From Gammaproteobacteria bacterium (GTDB taxonomy: Bacteria; Pseudomonadota; Gammaproteobacteria; HTCC5015): a stretch of DNA of 5,041 nt. The notes below the pieces were generated by a model. It was not told where the DNA came from and did no database searches. It saw nothing but the letters and a program-made list of their open reading frames with translations. Positions 1 to 5,041 of the stretch are shown piece after piece (position 1 is the first letter of the stretch; each line of letters begins with the position of its first letter). Made by a program: the position numbers and the translations under genes. Where the stretch lies: assembly GCA_020630145.1 (NCBI GenBank), contig JAHDBX010000161.1:1-5041 (forward strand), written 5' to 3'.

Positions 1-146
1 AAATACCAACAATGGGAATAATAGTAGCTTTTGTATACTTAGCAATTAGTATTTTTGACTTGTTGGATAGTAAGCCGGTCTTACTGTTTTCTGGTTTCAT
101 AGTAACTGTATTCATAATTGTGAGGTCCTTATTAAATAAAAGCTAA
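1..146 (+). CDS. C-terminal end of a membrane protein (partial)
   Basis: An open frame runs in from the left edge (first whole codon at base 3) and ends at a TAA at 144-146, giving 47 visible residues. They form two strongly hydrophobic stretches (about residues 5-19 and 26-41) separated by a short polar turn containing D-L-L-D-S-K-P. The tail is short and basic (R-S-L-L-N-K-S). This is the pattern of a C-terminal transmembrane hairpin. A strong inverted repeat starts 6 bases after the stop, which supports a genuine gene end. There is an ATG at 12-14, but no Shine-Dalgarno sequence is visible in the few bases before it, so I read this as the end of a longer gene rather than a small complete one. 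The family is not recognisable and no function is proposed. Confidence 0.55.
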   Translation, partial: IPTMGIIVAFVYLAISIFDLLDSKPVLLFSGFIVTVFIIVRSLLNKS

Positions 147-151
147 TGTAA

Positions 152-182
152 AATAAGGCCAGCAGTATCAACTGGCCTTATT
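152..182. terminator. Probable bidirectional intrinsic terminator
   Basis: Perfect 11-bp inverted repeat, AATAAGGCCAG (152-162) and CTGGCCTTATT (172-182), with a 9-base loop. It lies between two convergent genes, 6 bases after one stop codon and 11 bases from the other. The A-rich left arm and T-rich right arm give a U-rich 3' side in both directions, and on the minus strand the T-rich stretch continues just beyond the stem. Position and symmetry both suit a shared terminator. The U tract on the plus strand is short. Confidence 0.8.
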
Positions 183-193
183 CGACTAGGCTT

Positions 194-1585
194 TTATAAC
201 TTTTGGCCTTTCTTTAAACCAATCTTAAATTTATTAATGTAATCATTAGGTTTGTTACCGTCATAAACAATATCATCAATAAAGTGTGTTTGAGGTGCAC
301 GGAAACCTGTTTCAGTTGCGAATGCTGGAAAATCAGATGCTTTGGCTAAGCCATCATCAATTAATGACTGTGCAGCTTTAACATAGATATCCGGACGATA
401 AACTTTCTTAGCCGTTTCTTTATACCAAGCATCACTTTTATCTTCTGATATTTGTCCCCAACGACGCATTTGTGTTAAATACCAAATAGCATCAGAGTAA
501 AATGGGTAGGTTGCGTTATAACGGAAGAATACATTGAAATCCGGTACGGCACGTTTGTCACCCTTTTCGTATTCAAAAGTACCCGTCATTGAGTTAGCAA
601 TTACCTCATAGTCAGCACCAACATAATTTGATTGGGAAAGGATCTTAACAGCAGCTGGTCGATTAGCATTGTCTTTTGCATCTAACCACATGGCCGCACG
701 TATCATGGCACGTACTAAACGAATAGTAGTATTTGGATATTTCTCAGAAAATGCTTTCGTTATACCGAATACTTTTTCGGGGTTATTTTTCCAAATTTCA
801 TAATCAGTAACAACAGGTACACCAATACCTTTAAATACGGCTTGCTGGTTCCAAGGCTCGCCTACACAGTAACCATAAATTGTCCCTGCTTCTAATGTAG
901 CGGGCATTTGTGGTGGCGGTGTAACAGACAATAAAGCATCAGCATCTATTTTTCCGCTACTATCGCCTTTATGCGGAGCATAGTAGCCGGGGTGAATACC
1001 ACCAGCAGCTAGCCAATAACGTAGCTCATAGTTATGTGTTGATACAGGAAATACCATGCCCATATTAAACGGTTTACCTTCAGATTTGTATTTCTCTACA
1101 ACCGGCTTTAATGCATCGGCTTTAATAGGGTGTACAGGACGACCATCTGCCATTTTAGGGATATTGGGTTTCATTTGTGCCCAGATCTCATTGGAAACAG
1201 TAATAGCATTGCCGTTTAGGTCCATTGAAAAGGGTGTAATAATCTCTGCTTTAGTACCATAGCCGATGGTTGCTGCTATTGGCTGACCAGCTAACATATG
1301 TGCACCGTCTAATTGGCCATCAATAACGCCATTTAAGAGTACTTTCCAGTTAGCCTGTGCTTCAATAGTGACAAATAGACCTTCATCTTCAAAGTAACCA
1401 TTTTCATAAGCAATGGCGATAGGCGCCATGTCAGTTAGTTTAATAAAACCAAATTTTAGGTCTTCCTTCTCAGGTTCACCTAGTTTGGCGGCATTAACGG
1501 AAGTGCTTAATAAAACGCTTGTTGTTATCACAGTAGTTAAAAGTGTTTTAACTATCTTGTGTGTATGAAATTTTTTTAGTGACAT
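194..1585 (-). CDS. nrtA: Periplasmic nitrate-binding protein of an NrtA-type ABC transporter
   Basis: Substrate-binding protein of the NrtA/CmpA/NasS-like family; known members bind nitrate (NrtA) or bicarbonate (CmpA) and deliver it to an NrtBCD-type transporter. The product has 463 residues, the usual size. It begins with a basic n-region, a hydrophobic Thr/Val/Leu core and a Sec-type cleavage site after V-N-A (about residue 32). There is no lipobox cysteine, so it should be soluble in the periplasm, unlike cyanobacterial lipoprotein NrtA. Family motifs visible include [13 protein letters not shown] near the mature N-terminus, [14 protein letters not shown] (about 183-196, with a ligand-region His), CVGEPWN (about 240-246) and [12 protein letters not shown] (about 263-274, with the Lys typical of nitrate binders). 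I chose the ATG at 1585, not an in-frame TTG at 1597, because GAGG lies 6 bases before the ATG and overlaps the TTG reading. No nrtB, nrtC or nrtD follows, so the gene looks monocistronic. Nitrate is preferred over bicarbonate by inference from motifs and neighbours. Confidence 0.92.
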   Translation of the reverse strand: MSLKKFHTHKIVKTLLTTVITTSVLLSTSVNAAKLGEPEKEDLKFGFIKLTDMAPIAIAYENGYFEDEGLFVTIEAQANWKVLLNGVIDGQLDGAHMLAGQPIAATIGYGTKAEIITPFSMDLNGNAITVSNEIWAQMKPNIPKMADGRPVHPIKADALKPVVEKYKSEGKPFNMGMVFPVSTHNYELRYWLAAGGIHPGYYAPHKGDSSGKIDADALLSVTPPPQMPATLEAGTIYGYCVGEPWNQQAVFKGIGVPVVTDYEIWKNNPEKVFGITKAFSEKYPNTTIRLVRAMIRAAMWLDAKDNANRPAAVKILSQSNYVGADYEVIANSMTGTFEYEKGDKRAVPDFNVFFRYNATYPFYSDAIWYLTQMRRWGQISEDKSDAWYKETAKKVYRPDIYVKAAQSLIDDGLAKASDFPAFATETGFRAPQTHFIDDIVYDGNKPNDYINKFKIGLKKGQKL

Positions 1586-1591
1586 GTTAAA

Positions 1592-1595
1592 CCTC
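1592..1595 (-). promoter_or_regulatory. Ribosome binding site of nrtA
   Basis: On the minus strand GAGG lies 6 bases before the ATG at 1585. It decides the start: the alternative in-frame TTG (1595-1597) overlaps the GAGG and would have no Shine-Dalgarno sequence of its own. Confidence 0.8.
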
Positions 1596-1619
1596 AAGTA
1601 TTTGTGTCTAACGAGGTTT

Positions 1620-1638
1620 TAGCATGTTGCATGCCAAA
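1620..1638 (-). promoter_or_regulatory. Sigma-54 (RpoN) promoter of nrtA
   Basis: Read on the minus strand the sequence is TTTGGCATGCAACATGCTA. Compared with the sigma-54 consensus (TGGCACG, four bases, TTGCW) it matches TGGCA and the G of the -24 element and TGCT of the -12 element. The invariant GG (1635-1634) and GC (1623-1622) have exactly the required spacing. This predicts transcription starting at about 1609-1610, leaving a leader of about 25 nt that contains the GAGG. Sigma-54 control of a nitrate-uptake protein fits general nitrogen regulation. Promoter use is inferred from sequence alone. Confidence 0.7.
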
Positions 1639-1674
1639 GTAAGATTTACTTAAAAAATAGTTAAAGGTTGATGA

Positions 1675-1687
1675 AAATAGTTTGATT
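1675..1687 (-). promoter_or_regulatory. IHF-like binding site upstream of the nrtA promoter
   Basis: The minus strand reads AATCAAACTATTT, which matches the IHF consensus WATCAA-N4-TTR except at the last position. It sits about 65-77 bp upstream of the predicted nrtA start, between the -24/-12 element and the NtrC-like half-sites. IHF usually bends sigma-54 promoters at that position. The region is AT-rich, so a chance match is possible. The same bases overlap a 7-bp inverted repeat (AAAATAG/CTATTTT, 1674-1697). Confidence 0.45.
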
Positions 1688-1707
1688 AGGCTATTTTTTT
1701 ATCGTTA

Positions 1708-1745
1708 TGCACTAAATTTGGATTCTAATGTCTTATTATGGTGCA
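1708..1745. promoter_or_regulatory. NtrC-like half-sites (candidate enhancer)
   Basis: On the plus strand TGCACT lies at 1708-1713 and GGTGCA at 1740-1745. Each is a perfect half of the NtrC site TGCACY-N5-RGTGCA. The expected partner half at normal 5-bp spacing is poor in both cases (3 of 6 or fewer). If each is read as a degenerate 17-bp site, the centres (about 1716 and 1737) are 21 bp apart, near two helical turns. They would lie about 106 and 127 bp upstream of the predicted nrtA start, a typical enhancer distance. The halves are seen directly; binding is inference. Confidence 0.4.
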
Positions 1746-1769
1746 TGGTTTGAAGTTTGGATAAGTAGG

Positions 1770-1781
1770 TTTTGATCAAAA
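1770..1781. repeat. 12-bp perfect palindrome
   Basis: TTTTGATCAAAA is perfectly self-complementary. It is followed three bases later by a second dyad, GGGCACGCCC (1785-1794), the only GC-rich patch in an AT-rich spacer. It lies near the middle of the divergent region, so a protein bound here could act on both promoters. It does not match the FNR or CRP consensus spacing, and the binding factor, if any, is unknown. Confidence 0.5.
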
Positions 1782-1851
1782 GCAGGGCACGCCCCAAAAA
1801 ATTGCACAAAAAACTATCATTAGTTTCTTGAGTTACATTTCGCAGTAAGTA

Positions 1852-1875
1852 AAACGGTGTTGAATAAGACCGTTT
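1852..1875. repeat. Operator-like inverted repeat
   Basis: Perfect 7-bp arms AAACGGT (1852-1858) and ACCGTTT (1869-1875) flank a 10-base spacer. The centre is about 87 bp upstream of the predicted start of the kinase operon. The arm-to-arm distance (17 bp centre to centre) is compatible with a dimeric DNA-binding protein. There is no U tract after it on either strand, so it is not an intrinsic terminator. It does not match NtrC halves, and no known regulator is assigned. Confidence 0.45.
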
Positions 1876-1922
1876 ATCAGTAAATATGACATTTTTATTA
1901 AGTATCACCTTGCTAGTATAAG

Positions 1923-1941
1923 TTTGGTATAAAGCTTGCAA
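1923..1941 (+). promoter_or_regulatory. Candidate sigma-54 promoter of the kinase operon
   Basis: The sequence is TTTGGTATAAAGCTTGCAA. It keeps TTGG in the -24 element and a complete TTGCA in the -12 element. GG (1926-1927) and GC (1938-1939) have the exact sigma-54 spacing. The right half of the -24 element departs from consensus (TATA in place of CACG), so it is weaker than the nrtA element. The predicted start is near 1951, giving a leader of about 40 nt. No sigma-70 -35/-10 pair with good spacing stands out, although AT richness offers partial matches such as TATAAG at 1917-1922. Confidence 0.5.
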
Positions 1942-1990
1942 TTACTTTATGTTAATTATTTTTTATTGTATTAATACAGTGTAAAGGCTT

Positions 1991-4099
1991 ATGAAGAGTT
2001 TCAATTTTGGTAAATATAGAGTGATTGTTATATCGATAGCTCTATTCTTAGTGTTTGATTTAGGTGTTCTAATTTTAAACTTTTATATATCATCAGAAAT
2101 TGCGAAAGATGCTACAGCTGTTAATTTGGCTGGGCGCCAACGAATGTTGTCACAGAAAACGGTGAAGTCATTACTTGATATTCAAAATAAAAATTTCTTG
2201 AACGAAGACTATTCTGCCCCAGTAGATGAACTGAAAAATACATACAGTGTATTTGATACAACGATCAATGCTTTTGAAAATGGTGGCAATACGCTAGGCG
2301 GTAATGGTTCGCAAGTTGAGTTAAGTAAAATTGAACAAACTGAAGGTAATCTGATATTAGACGATGCTGCTTTAATATGGGGTCCATATAAACGTGTTTT
2401 ATCTCCAATATTAACCGGGCAGTTTAGTGATGCGCAATTATTTTCAGCCGTTGCATATGCAAGTAATAATAATATTGCTTTGTTAGGAAAAATGAATGAT
2501 CTAACATTTTTCTTAGAAAAGAAAGCGACTGATAAAGCTAAATTTTTGAGAATGGTACAAGTTATTGGTATTAGTTTAGCAACGATAAATTTCATCATTA
2601 TATTGTTTCATTTTATTAAGCAACTCAGAAAAAATGATGAGCTTTTAGAGTTTGCGAAAAATGAAACAGATGAAATACTGAATACCGTGAATGAGGGACT
2701 GTTTCTGTTAAATAAAGATTATTCAATTGGCTCGCAATACTCAGCAGAGTTAGAAAATATTTTTAGACGAGAGTCATTGGAGAATGTTAATTTTAAACGT
2801 TTACTGTCTTCAATAGTAAAAGAGAAAACACTACAGGTTGCCGTAGACTATATAGACTTGTTGTTTGGCGATAGGGTTAATGAAAAATTAGTCGTTTCAT
2901 TAAACCCGCTGGACAAAGTTGAAGTTTTATTTGTAGATAAGAGCGGTGAATTTAGTACGCATTATTTGTCGTTTACATTTAGTCGAGTTGCAGGTGAAAC
3001 AGGCTTGTCACATTTGTTAGTAACGGTGGTAGATGTTACAGAGCAAGTATTGTTAGAAAAAGAGTTGCTACTTGTACAAGAAAAATCAAAAGATCAAATT
3101 AATTTGTTGACGGAAATATTACCAATGGAGCCTGATTCATTAATTAACTTTTTGAATGCTTCTCAAAACATGCTAGATAAAGTGAACGCTGAATTACGAA
3201 AATCTACCCGTGATGACGGTGATTACACTGAAAAAGTAGATACAATTTTCAGATATATACACCGTTTAAAAGGTGATGCTTCTGCATTAGGTTTTAAGTA
3301 CATGCAAAAAGAAGCACATACATTTGAAAAAAGCTTAGTACAGTTAAGAAATACACCTAATTTAACAGGTAATGATTTTTTGTCTTTAGCTATAGAATTG
3401 GAAGATATGTATCGTATTATTGAGTCAGTTAGAGCTCTTTTTGATCGTCTTGGTAGTATTCGTAATAGTGTTTCAGCAAAGAATGAACTAGGTCAATCTG
3501 CTGTATTGGCTGAGAAGAATCCGATTCAATATGACTGGACGGATTTAGAAAAATTTACCGTAGATACTGCAGCTAAGCATGGAAAAAAAGCGTCTATTAA
3601 GTTAAAAAACTTTGCTGCTAGTATGCCAGCCCAGTATAGCTCATCTATACGGGAACTGTTGATTCAGTTAATTCGCAATTCCATCGCGCATGGCATTGAA
3701 GAGCCGCGTACTAGAAAAGCAGCTGAAAAACCTGAAGAAGGTTTGATTAAGGCTGATTTGCAATTCAATGAAGATGGTTCATATAGCTTTGTGTATAGAG
3801 ATGATGGTTTAGGTTTAAACCCTGTAAAGATAAGGCGTTCAGCAGTTAAGCGGGGTTTGTATTCAGAAGAAGAGGCTTCAGAGCTAAGTGAGCAACAATT
3901 AGTACGTTTACTATTTAAGCCCGGTTTTTCAACTAATGATGATCCTGATGAGGATTCGGGCAGAGGTGTAGGTATGGATATTATTAGATCAATGGTAAAT
4001 GAAATGAATGGCAAACTTCGTGTTGCTTCATCAATAGGTAAATATTGCCAATTTACTATCTTGATACCGGCTCCTCAACCAGTACAAGAAGTAGCATAG
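1991..4099 (+). CDS. Membrane sensor histidine kinase: PilJ-type sensor, PAS-like, HPt and CheA-class ATPase
   Basis: This 702-residue inner-membrane kinase would autophosphorylate and pass phosphate to the response regulator encoded next. In order it shows TM1 (about 9-33), a periplasmic helical domain (about 34-185) and TM2 (about 188-209). The periplasmic domain opens with the PilJ-type motif VNLAGRQRMLSQ (44-55), related to the P-box of NarX/NarQ and the nitrate-binding PilJ domain of McpN. A PAS-like domain (about 222-350) and a short probable coiled coil (350-370) follow. The HPt domain has the phosphorylation motif HRLKG with His424. The CheA-class ATPase shows the N-box LIRNSIAHG (560-568), DDGLGL (604-609), FKPGFST (642-648) and SGRGVGMD (656-663). 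The C-terminus ends soon after the ATPase, with no CheW-like domain and no clear CheA P3 dimerisation domain. All catalytic motifs are intact. AAAGG lies only 3 bases before the ATG, and a stop codon at 1982-1984 rules out an in-frame start upstream. Nitrate as ligand is inferred from the motif and divergent nrtA. Confidence 0.9.
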   Translation: MKSFNFGKYRVIVISIALFLVFDLGVLILNFYISSEIAKDATAVNLAGRQRMLSQKTVKSLLDIQNKNFLNEDYSAPVDELKNTYSVFDTTINAFENGGNTLGGNGSQVELSKIEQTEGNLILDDAALIWGPYKRVLSPILTGQFSDAQLFSAVAYASNNNIALLGKMNDLTFFLEKKATDKAKFLRMVQVIGISLATINFIIILFHFIKQLRKNDELLEFAKNETDEILNTVNEGLFLLNKDYSIGSQYSAELENIFRRESLENVNFKRLLSSIVKEKTLQVAVDYIDLLFGDRVNEKLVVSLNPLDKVEVLFVDKSGEFSTHYLSFTFSRVAGETGLSHLLVTVVDVTEQVLLEKELLLVQEKSKDQINLLTEILPMEPDSLINFLNASQNMLDKVNAELRKSTRDDGDYTEKVDTIFRYIHRLKGDASALGFKYMQKEAHTFEKSLVQLRNTPNLTGNDFLSLAIELEDMYRIIESVRALFDRLGSIRNSVSAKNELGQSAVLAEKNPIQYDWTDLEKFTVDTAAKHGKKASIKLKNFAASMPAQYSSSIRELLIQLIRNSIAHGIEEPRTRKAAEKPEEGLIKADLQFNEDGSYSFVYRDDGLGLNPVKIRRSAVKRGLYSEEEASELSEQQLVRLLFKPGFSTNDDPDEDSGRGVGMDIIRSMVNEMNGKLRVASSIGKYCQFTILIPAPQPVQEVA

Positions 4100-4118
4100 T
4101 AAAAGTGTAGGGTTAACA

Positions 4119-4487
4119 ATGAAATTAATGATAGTCGATGATTCTAATATCATCCGAAAAAAAATAGAACGTGTAATGACTAATGAAGGGCAGTCATTTA
4201 ATGTTGTAGGTTCTGCCAAGAATGGTAAAGAAGCTATTGCATTATTTAGGCAAACCGAACCTGACGTTGTCACAATGGATTTAACGATGCCCGAAATGGA
4301 CGGCATAGAGTGTATTTCACAACTAATTAGTATGAAGAATGATACCTTAATACTGGTTGTATCAGCTTTGTCTGATAAGGCGACAGCTATAGAAGCTTTA
4401 AAACAAGGCGCGCATGGTTTTTTGTGTAAGCCATTTAGTGATGGTGAGCTGCAAAGTGCATTGTCTGAACTGATTGAAAAGGTATAA
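4119..4487 (+). CDS. Single-domain CheY-like response regulator
   Basis: A 122-residue receiver domain with no output domain. The acidic pair is Asp7-Asp8 (MIVDDS), the phosphorylated residue is Asp54 (VTMDLTMPEMDG), the switch serine is Ser82 (VVSALSD), the aromatic switch residue is Phe101 and the conserved Lys is Lys104 (CKPF). All active-site residues are present, so it should accept phosphate from the kinase encoded 19 bases upstream. A good Shine-Dalgarno, AGGG (4109-4112), lies 6 bases before the ATG. With no DNA-binding or enzymatic domain it must act by binding a partner, as CheY binds the flagellar motor, or by relaying phosphate. The partner is not visible. It is co-transcribed with the kinase and the CheX-like gene. 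Confidence 0.93.
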   Translation: MKLMIVDDSNIIRKKIERVMTNEGQSFNVVGSAKNGKEAIALFRQTEPDVVTMDLTMPEMDGIECISQLISMKNDTLILVVSALSDKATAIEALKQGAHGFLCKPFSDGELQSALSELIEKV

Positions 4488-4489
4488 AT

Positions 4490-4942
4490 ATGGATGAGTC
4501 TAGCTTAGAAGTGTTTGTTGATGGCGCAGTAAACTATTTTTCACAGGTTTCTGCACAACCTGCAAAAGTAGATACACCTTACTTAATAGATAATGATGAA
4601 GACATTACTTTTGACTATACCGGTGTAATCGGCGTTTCAGGTGTAGAGACTGGTAAAGTATGTTTTACAGCCCCAAATGCTTTGCTGCGTCACTTGTTAG
4701 TGATTATGGGGGAAGATGTTATTAATGAAGAAAATATGGCTGATCTAGTGGGCGAGGTTGCCAATACGATTTCTGGTAATGCACGTAAAAAGTTGGGTAG
4801 TCAATTTATGATTTCTACACCTTCTATTGTTGATGCCAGTATTGATCAACTAAGTTTGCCATCAAAAAATCGTTCATATGTCATTCCTGTCACATGGAAT
4901 AGCTACCGTGCTGCCGTGATGGTTTCATCAGAAGAATATTGA
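4490..4942 (+). CDS. CheX-like phosphatase for the CheY-like regulator
   Basis: A 150-residue cytoplasmic protein of the CheX class (CheC/CheX/FliY superfamily), whose known members dephosphorylate CheY. The central helix reads DLVGEVANTISGNARKKLG (about 85-103) and contains the catalytic pattern Glu-x-x-Asn (Glu89, Asn92). Before it is a beta-rich segment, GVIGVSGVETGKVCFTAP (about 45-62), and after it a C-terminal beta segment ends in RAAVMVSSEEY. The length is typical of CheX and there is one E-x-x-N site, not the two common in CheC. The gene starts 2 bases after the regulator's stop codon, with AAAAGG 7 bases before the ATG, so the two are probably translated in step. The inferred role is to switch off the phosphorylated regulator from the gene just upstream. 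A non-catalytic adaptor role remains possible. Confidence 0.82.
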   Translation: MDESSLEVFVDGAVNYFSQVSAQPAKVDTPYLIDNDEDITFDYTGVIGVSGVETGKVCFTAPNALLRHLLVIMGEDVINEENMADLVGEVANTISGNARKKLGSQFMISTPSIVDASIDQLSLPSKNRSYVIPVTWNSYRAAVMVSSEEY

Positions 4943-5010
4943 TGCTTCGTTGTAATAAAACTCATAACTATAAATTTTTTGTAATTAATATGTAATAAAG
5001 CTTCTATACC

Positions 5011-5041
5011 ATGCCTGTTTTACATAATCAGGTTTTTGTCG
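5011..5041 (+). CDS. Possible start of another gene (partial, weak)
   Basis: An ATG at 5011 opens a frame that stays open to the window edge (MPVLHNQVFV). Only ten residues are visible. A weak AAAG lies ten bases upstream. It is 68 bases after the CheX-like stop and could be a further operon member or an independent gene. So short an open frame is easily due to chance, and it overlaps the possible terminator at 5014-5037, so the two readings compete. Confidence 0.25.
   Translation, partial: MPVLHNQVFV
5014..5037 (+). terminator. Weak possible terminator after the CheX-like gene
   Basis: CCTG (5014-5017) and CAGG (5029-5032) could form a short stem over an 11-base loop, followed directly by five T (5033-5037). 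The stem is only 4 bp, so this is marginal. No better terminator is visible after the operon in the 99 bases available. The same bases could instead be the first codons of another gene. Confidence 0.25.

Larger units (their letters stand above)
1586..1990. other. Divergent intergenic control region
   Basis: These 405 bases separate nrtA from the sensor-kinase operon and contain no convincing gene. The one sizeable open frame here (minus strand, 1705-1941) begins with TTG, has no Shine-Dalgarno sequence and shows no recognisable protein features. The region instead carries sigma-54-type promoters pointing both ways (1620-1638 minus, 1923-1941 plus), NtrC-like halves, an IHF-like site, a TTTTGATCAAAA palindrome (1770-1781), a small GC-rich dyad (1785-1794) and an AAACGGT/ACCGTTT dyad (1852-1875). 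It appears to be a shared control region for the two transcription units. Confidence 0.75.

Noticed and set aside
1056..1262. Plus-strand open frame inside nrtA
   Set aside because: It lies entirely antisense within a well-supported coding sequence and has no recognisable features.
1586..1610. NasR/NasT-type antitermination leader for nrtA
   Set aside because: The predicted leader is only about 25 nt, with no hairpin and no terminator, and no ANTAR-domain protein is encoded in the window.
1674..1700. AAAATAG/CTATTTT hairpin followed by T residues as an intrinsic terminator
   Set aside because: The stem has one G-C pair in seven, and no gene on the plus strand ends just before it. The IHF-like reading fits its position better.
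1770..1781. TTGATCAA as an FNR/ANR box
   Set aside because: The FNR site is TTGAT-N4-ATCAA. Here the halves abut with no 4-bp spacer.
1785..1805. Plus-strand GGGCACG followed by TTGCA as a sigma-54 promoter
   Set aside because: GG (1786-1787) and GC (1804-1805) are 18 bp apart, whereas sigma-54 needs 12.
1705..1941. Minus-strand open frame of 78 codons between the divergent genes
   Set aside because: It starts with TTG, has no Shine-Dalgarno sequence, shows no domain or signal, and overlaps the candidate control elements.
2209..2598. Minus-strand open frame inside the kinase gene
   Set aside because: It is antisense to the periplasmic sensor domain; the plus-strand product is clearly the real one.
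3664..4014. Minus-strand open frame inside the kinase ATPase region
   Set aside because: It is antisense to conserved N, G1, F and G2 boxes; its Ser/Pro-rich product is typical of a shadow frame.
4031..4306. Minus-strand open frame across the kinase/receiver junction
   Set aside because: It overlaps two strongly supported genes and has no recognisable protein features.

Overview
The window comes from an AT-rich genome. The gene content (a periplasmic nitrate-binding protein with a Sec signal peptide, a PilJ-type sensor kinase of the CheA class, a CheY-like receiver, a CheX-like phosphatase and sigma-54-type promoters) suggests a Gram-negative proteobacterium. A low-GC marine gammaproteobacterium of the Alteromonadales or Thiotrichales type fits best. 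That placement is inferred from style and protein flavour, not from a database match.

Layout, left to right. Bases 1-146 carry the 3' end of a plus-strand membrane protein. A perfect 11-bp inverted repeat (152-182) separates it from the convergent gene nrtA (minus strand, 194-1585) and probably terminates both. nrtA appears to be transcribed alone, because no permease or ATPase gene follows it. Next is a 405-bp divergent regulatory region (1586-1990) with no convincing gene. It holds sigma-54-type -24/-12 elements facing both ways, NtrC-like half-sites, an IHF-like site and two further dyads. To the right is a tight plus-strand operon: a 702-residue membrane sensor kinase (1991-4099), a single-domain response regulator (4119-4487) and a CheX-like protein (4490-4942). 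The last 99 bases may hold the start of another gene or a weak terminator.

How the parts may work together. NrtA binds nitrate in the periplasm. The kinase has a periplasmic PilJ-type domain with the N-x-A-G-x-x-R-M motif shared with nitrate receptors. It also has a PAS-like domain, a phosphotransfer histidine and a CheA-class ATPase, but no CheW-coupling domain. It would phosphorylate the CheY-like protein, and the CheX-like protein would remove the phosphate. The shared control region suggests that nitrogen limitation (NtrC and sigma-54) switches on both the binding protein and the signalling module. The receiver has no output domain, so the target of the pathway cannot be seen in this window. 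A self-contained nitrate-linked kinase/CheY/CheX module of unknown output is the most interesting content here.
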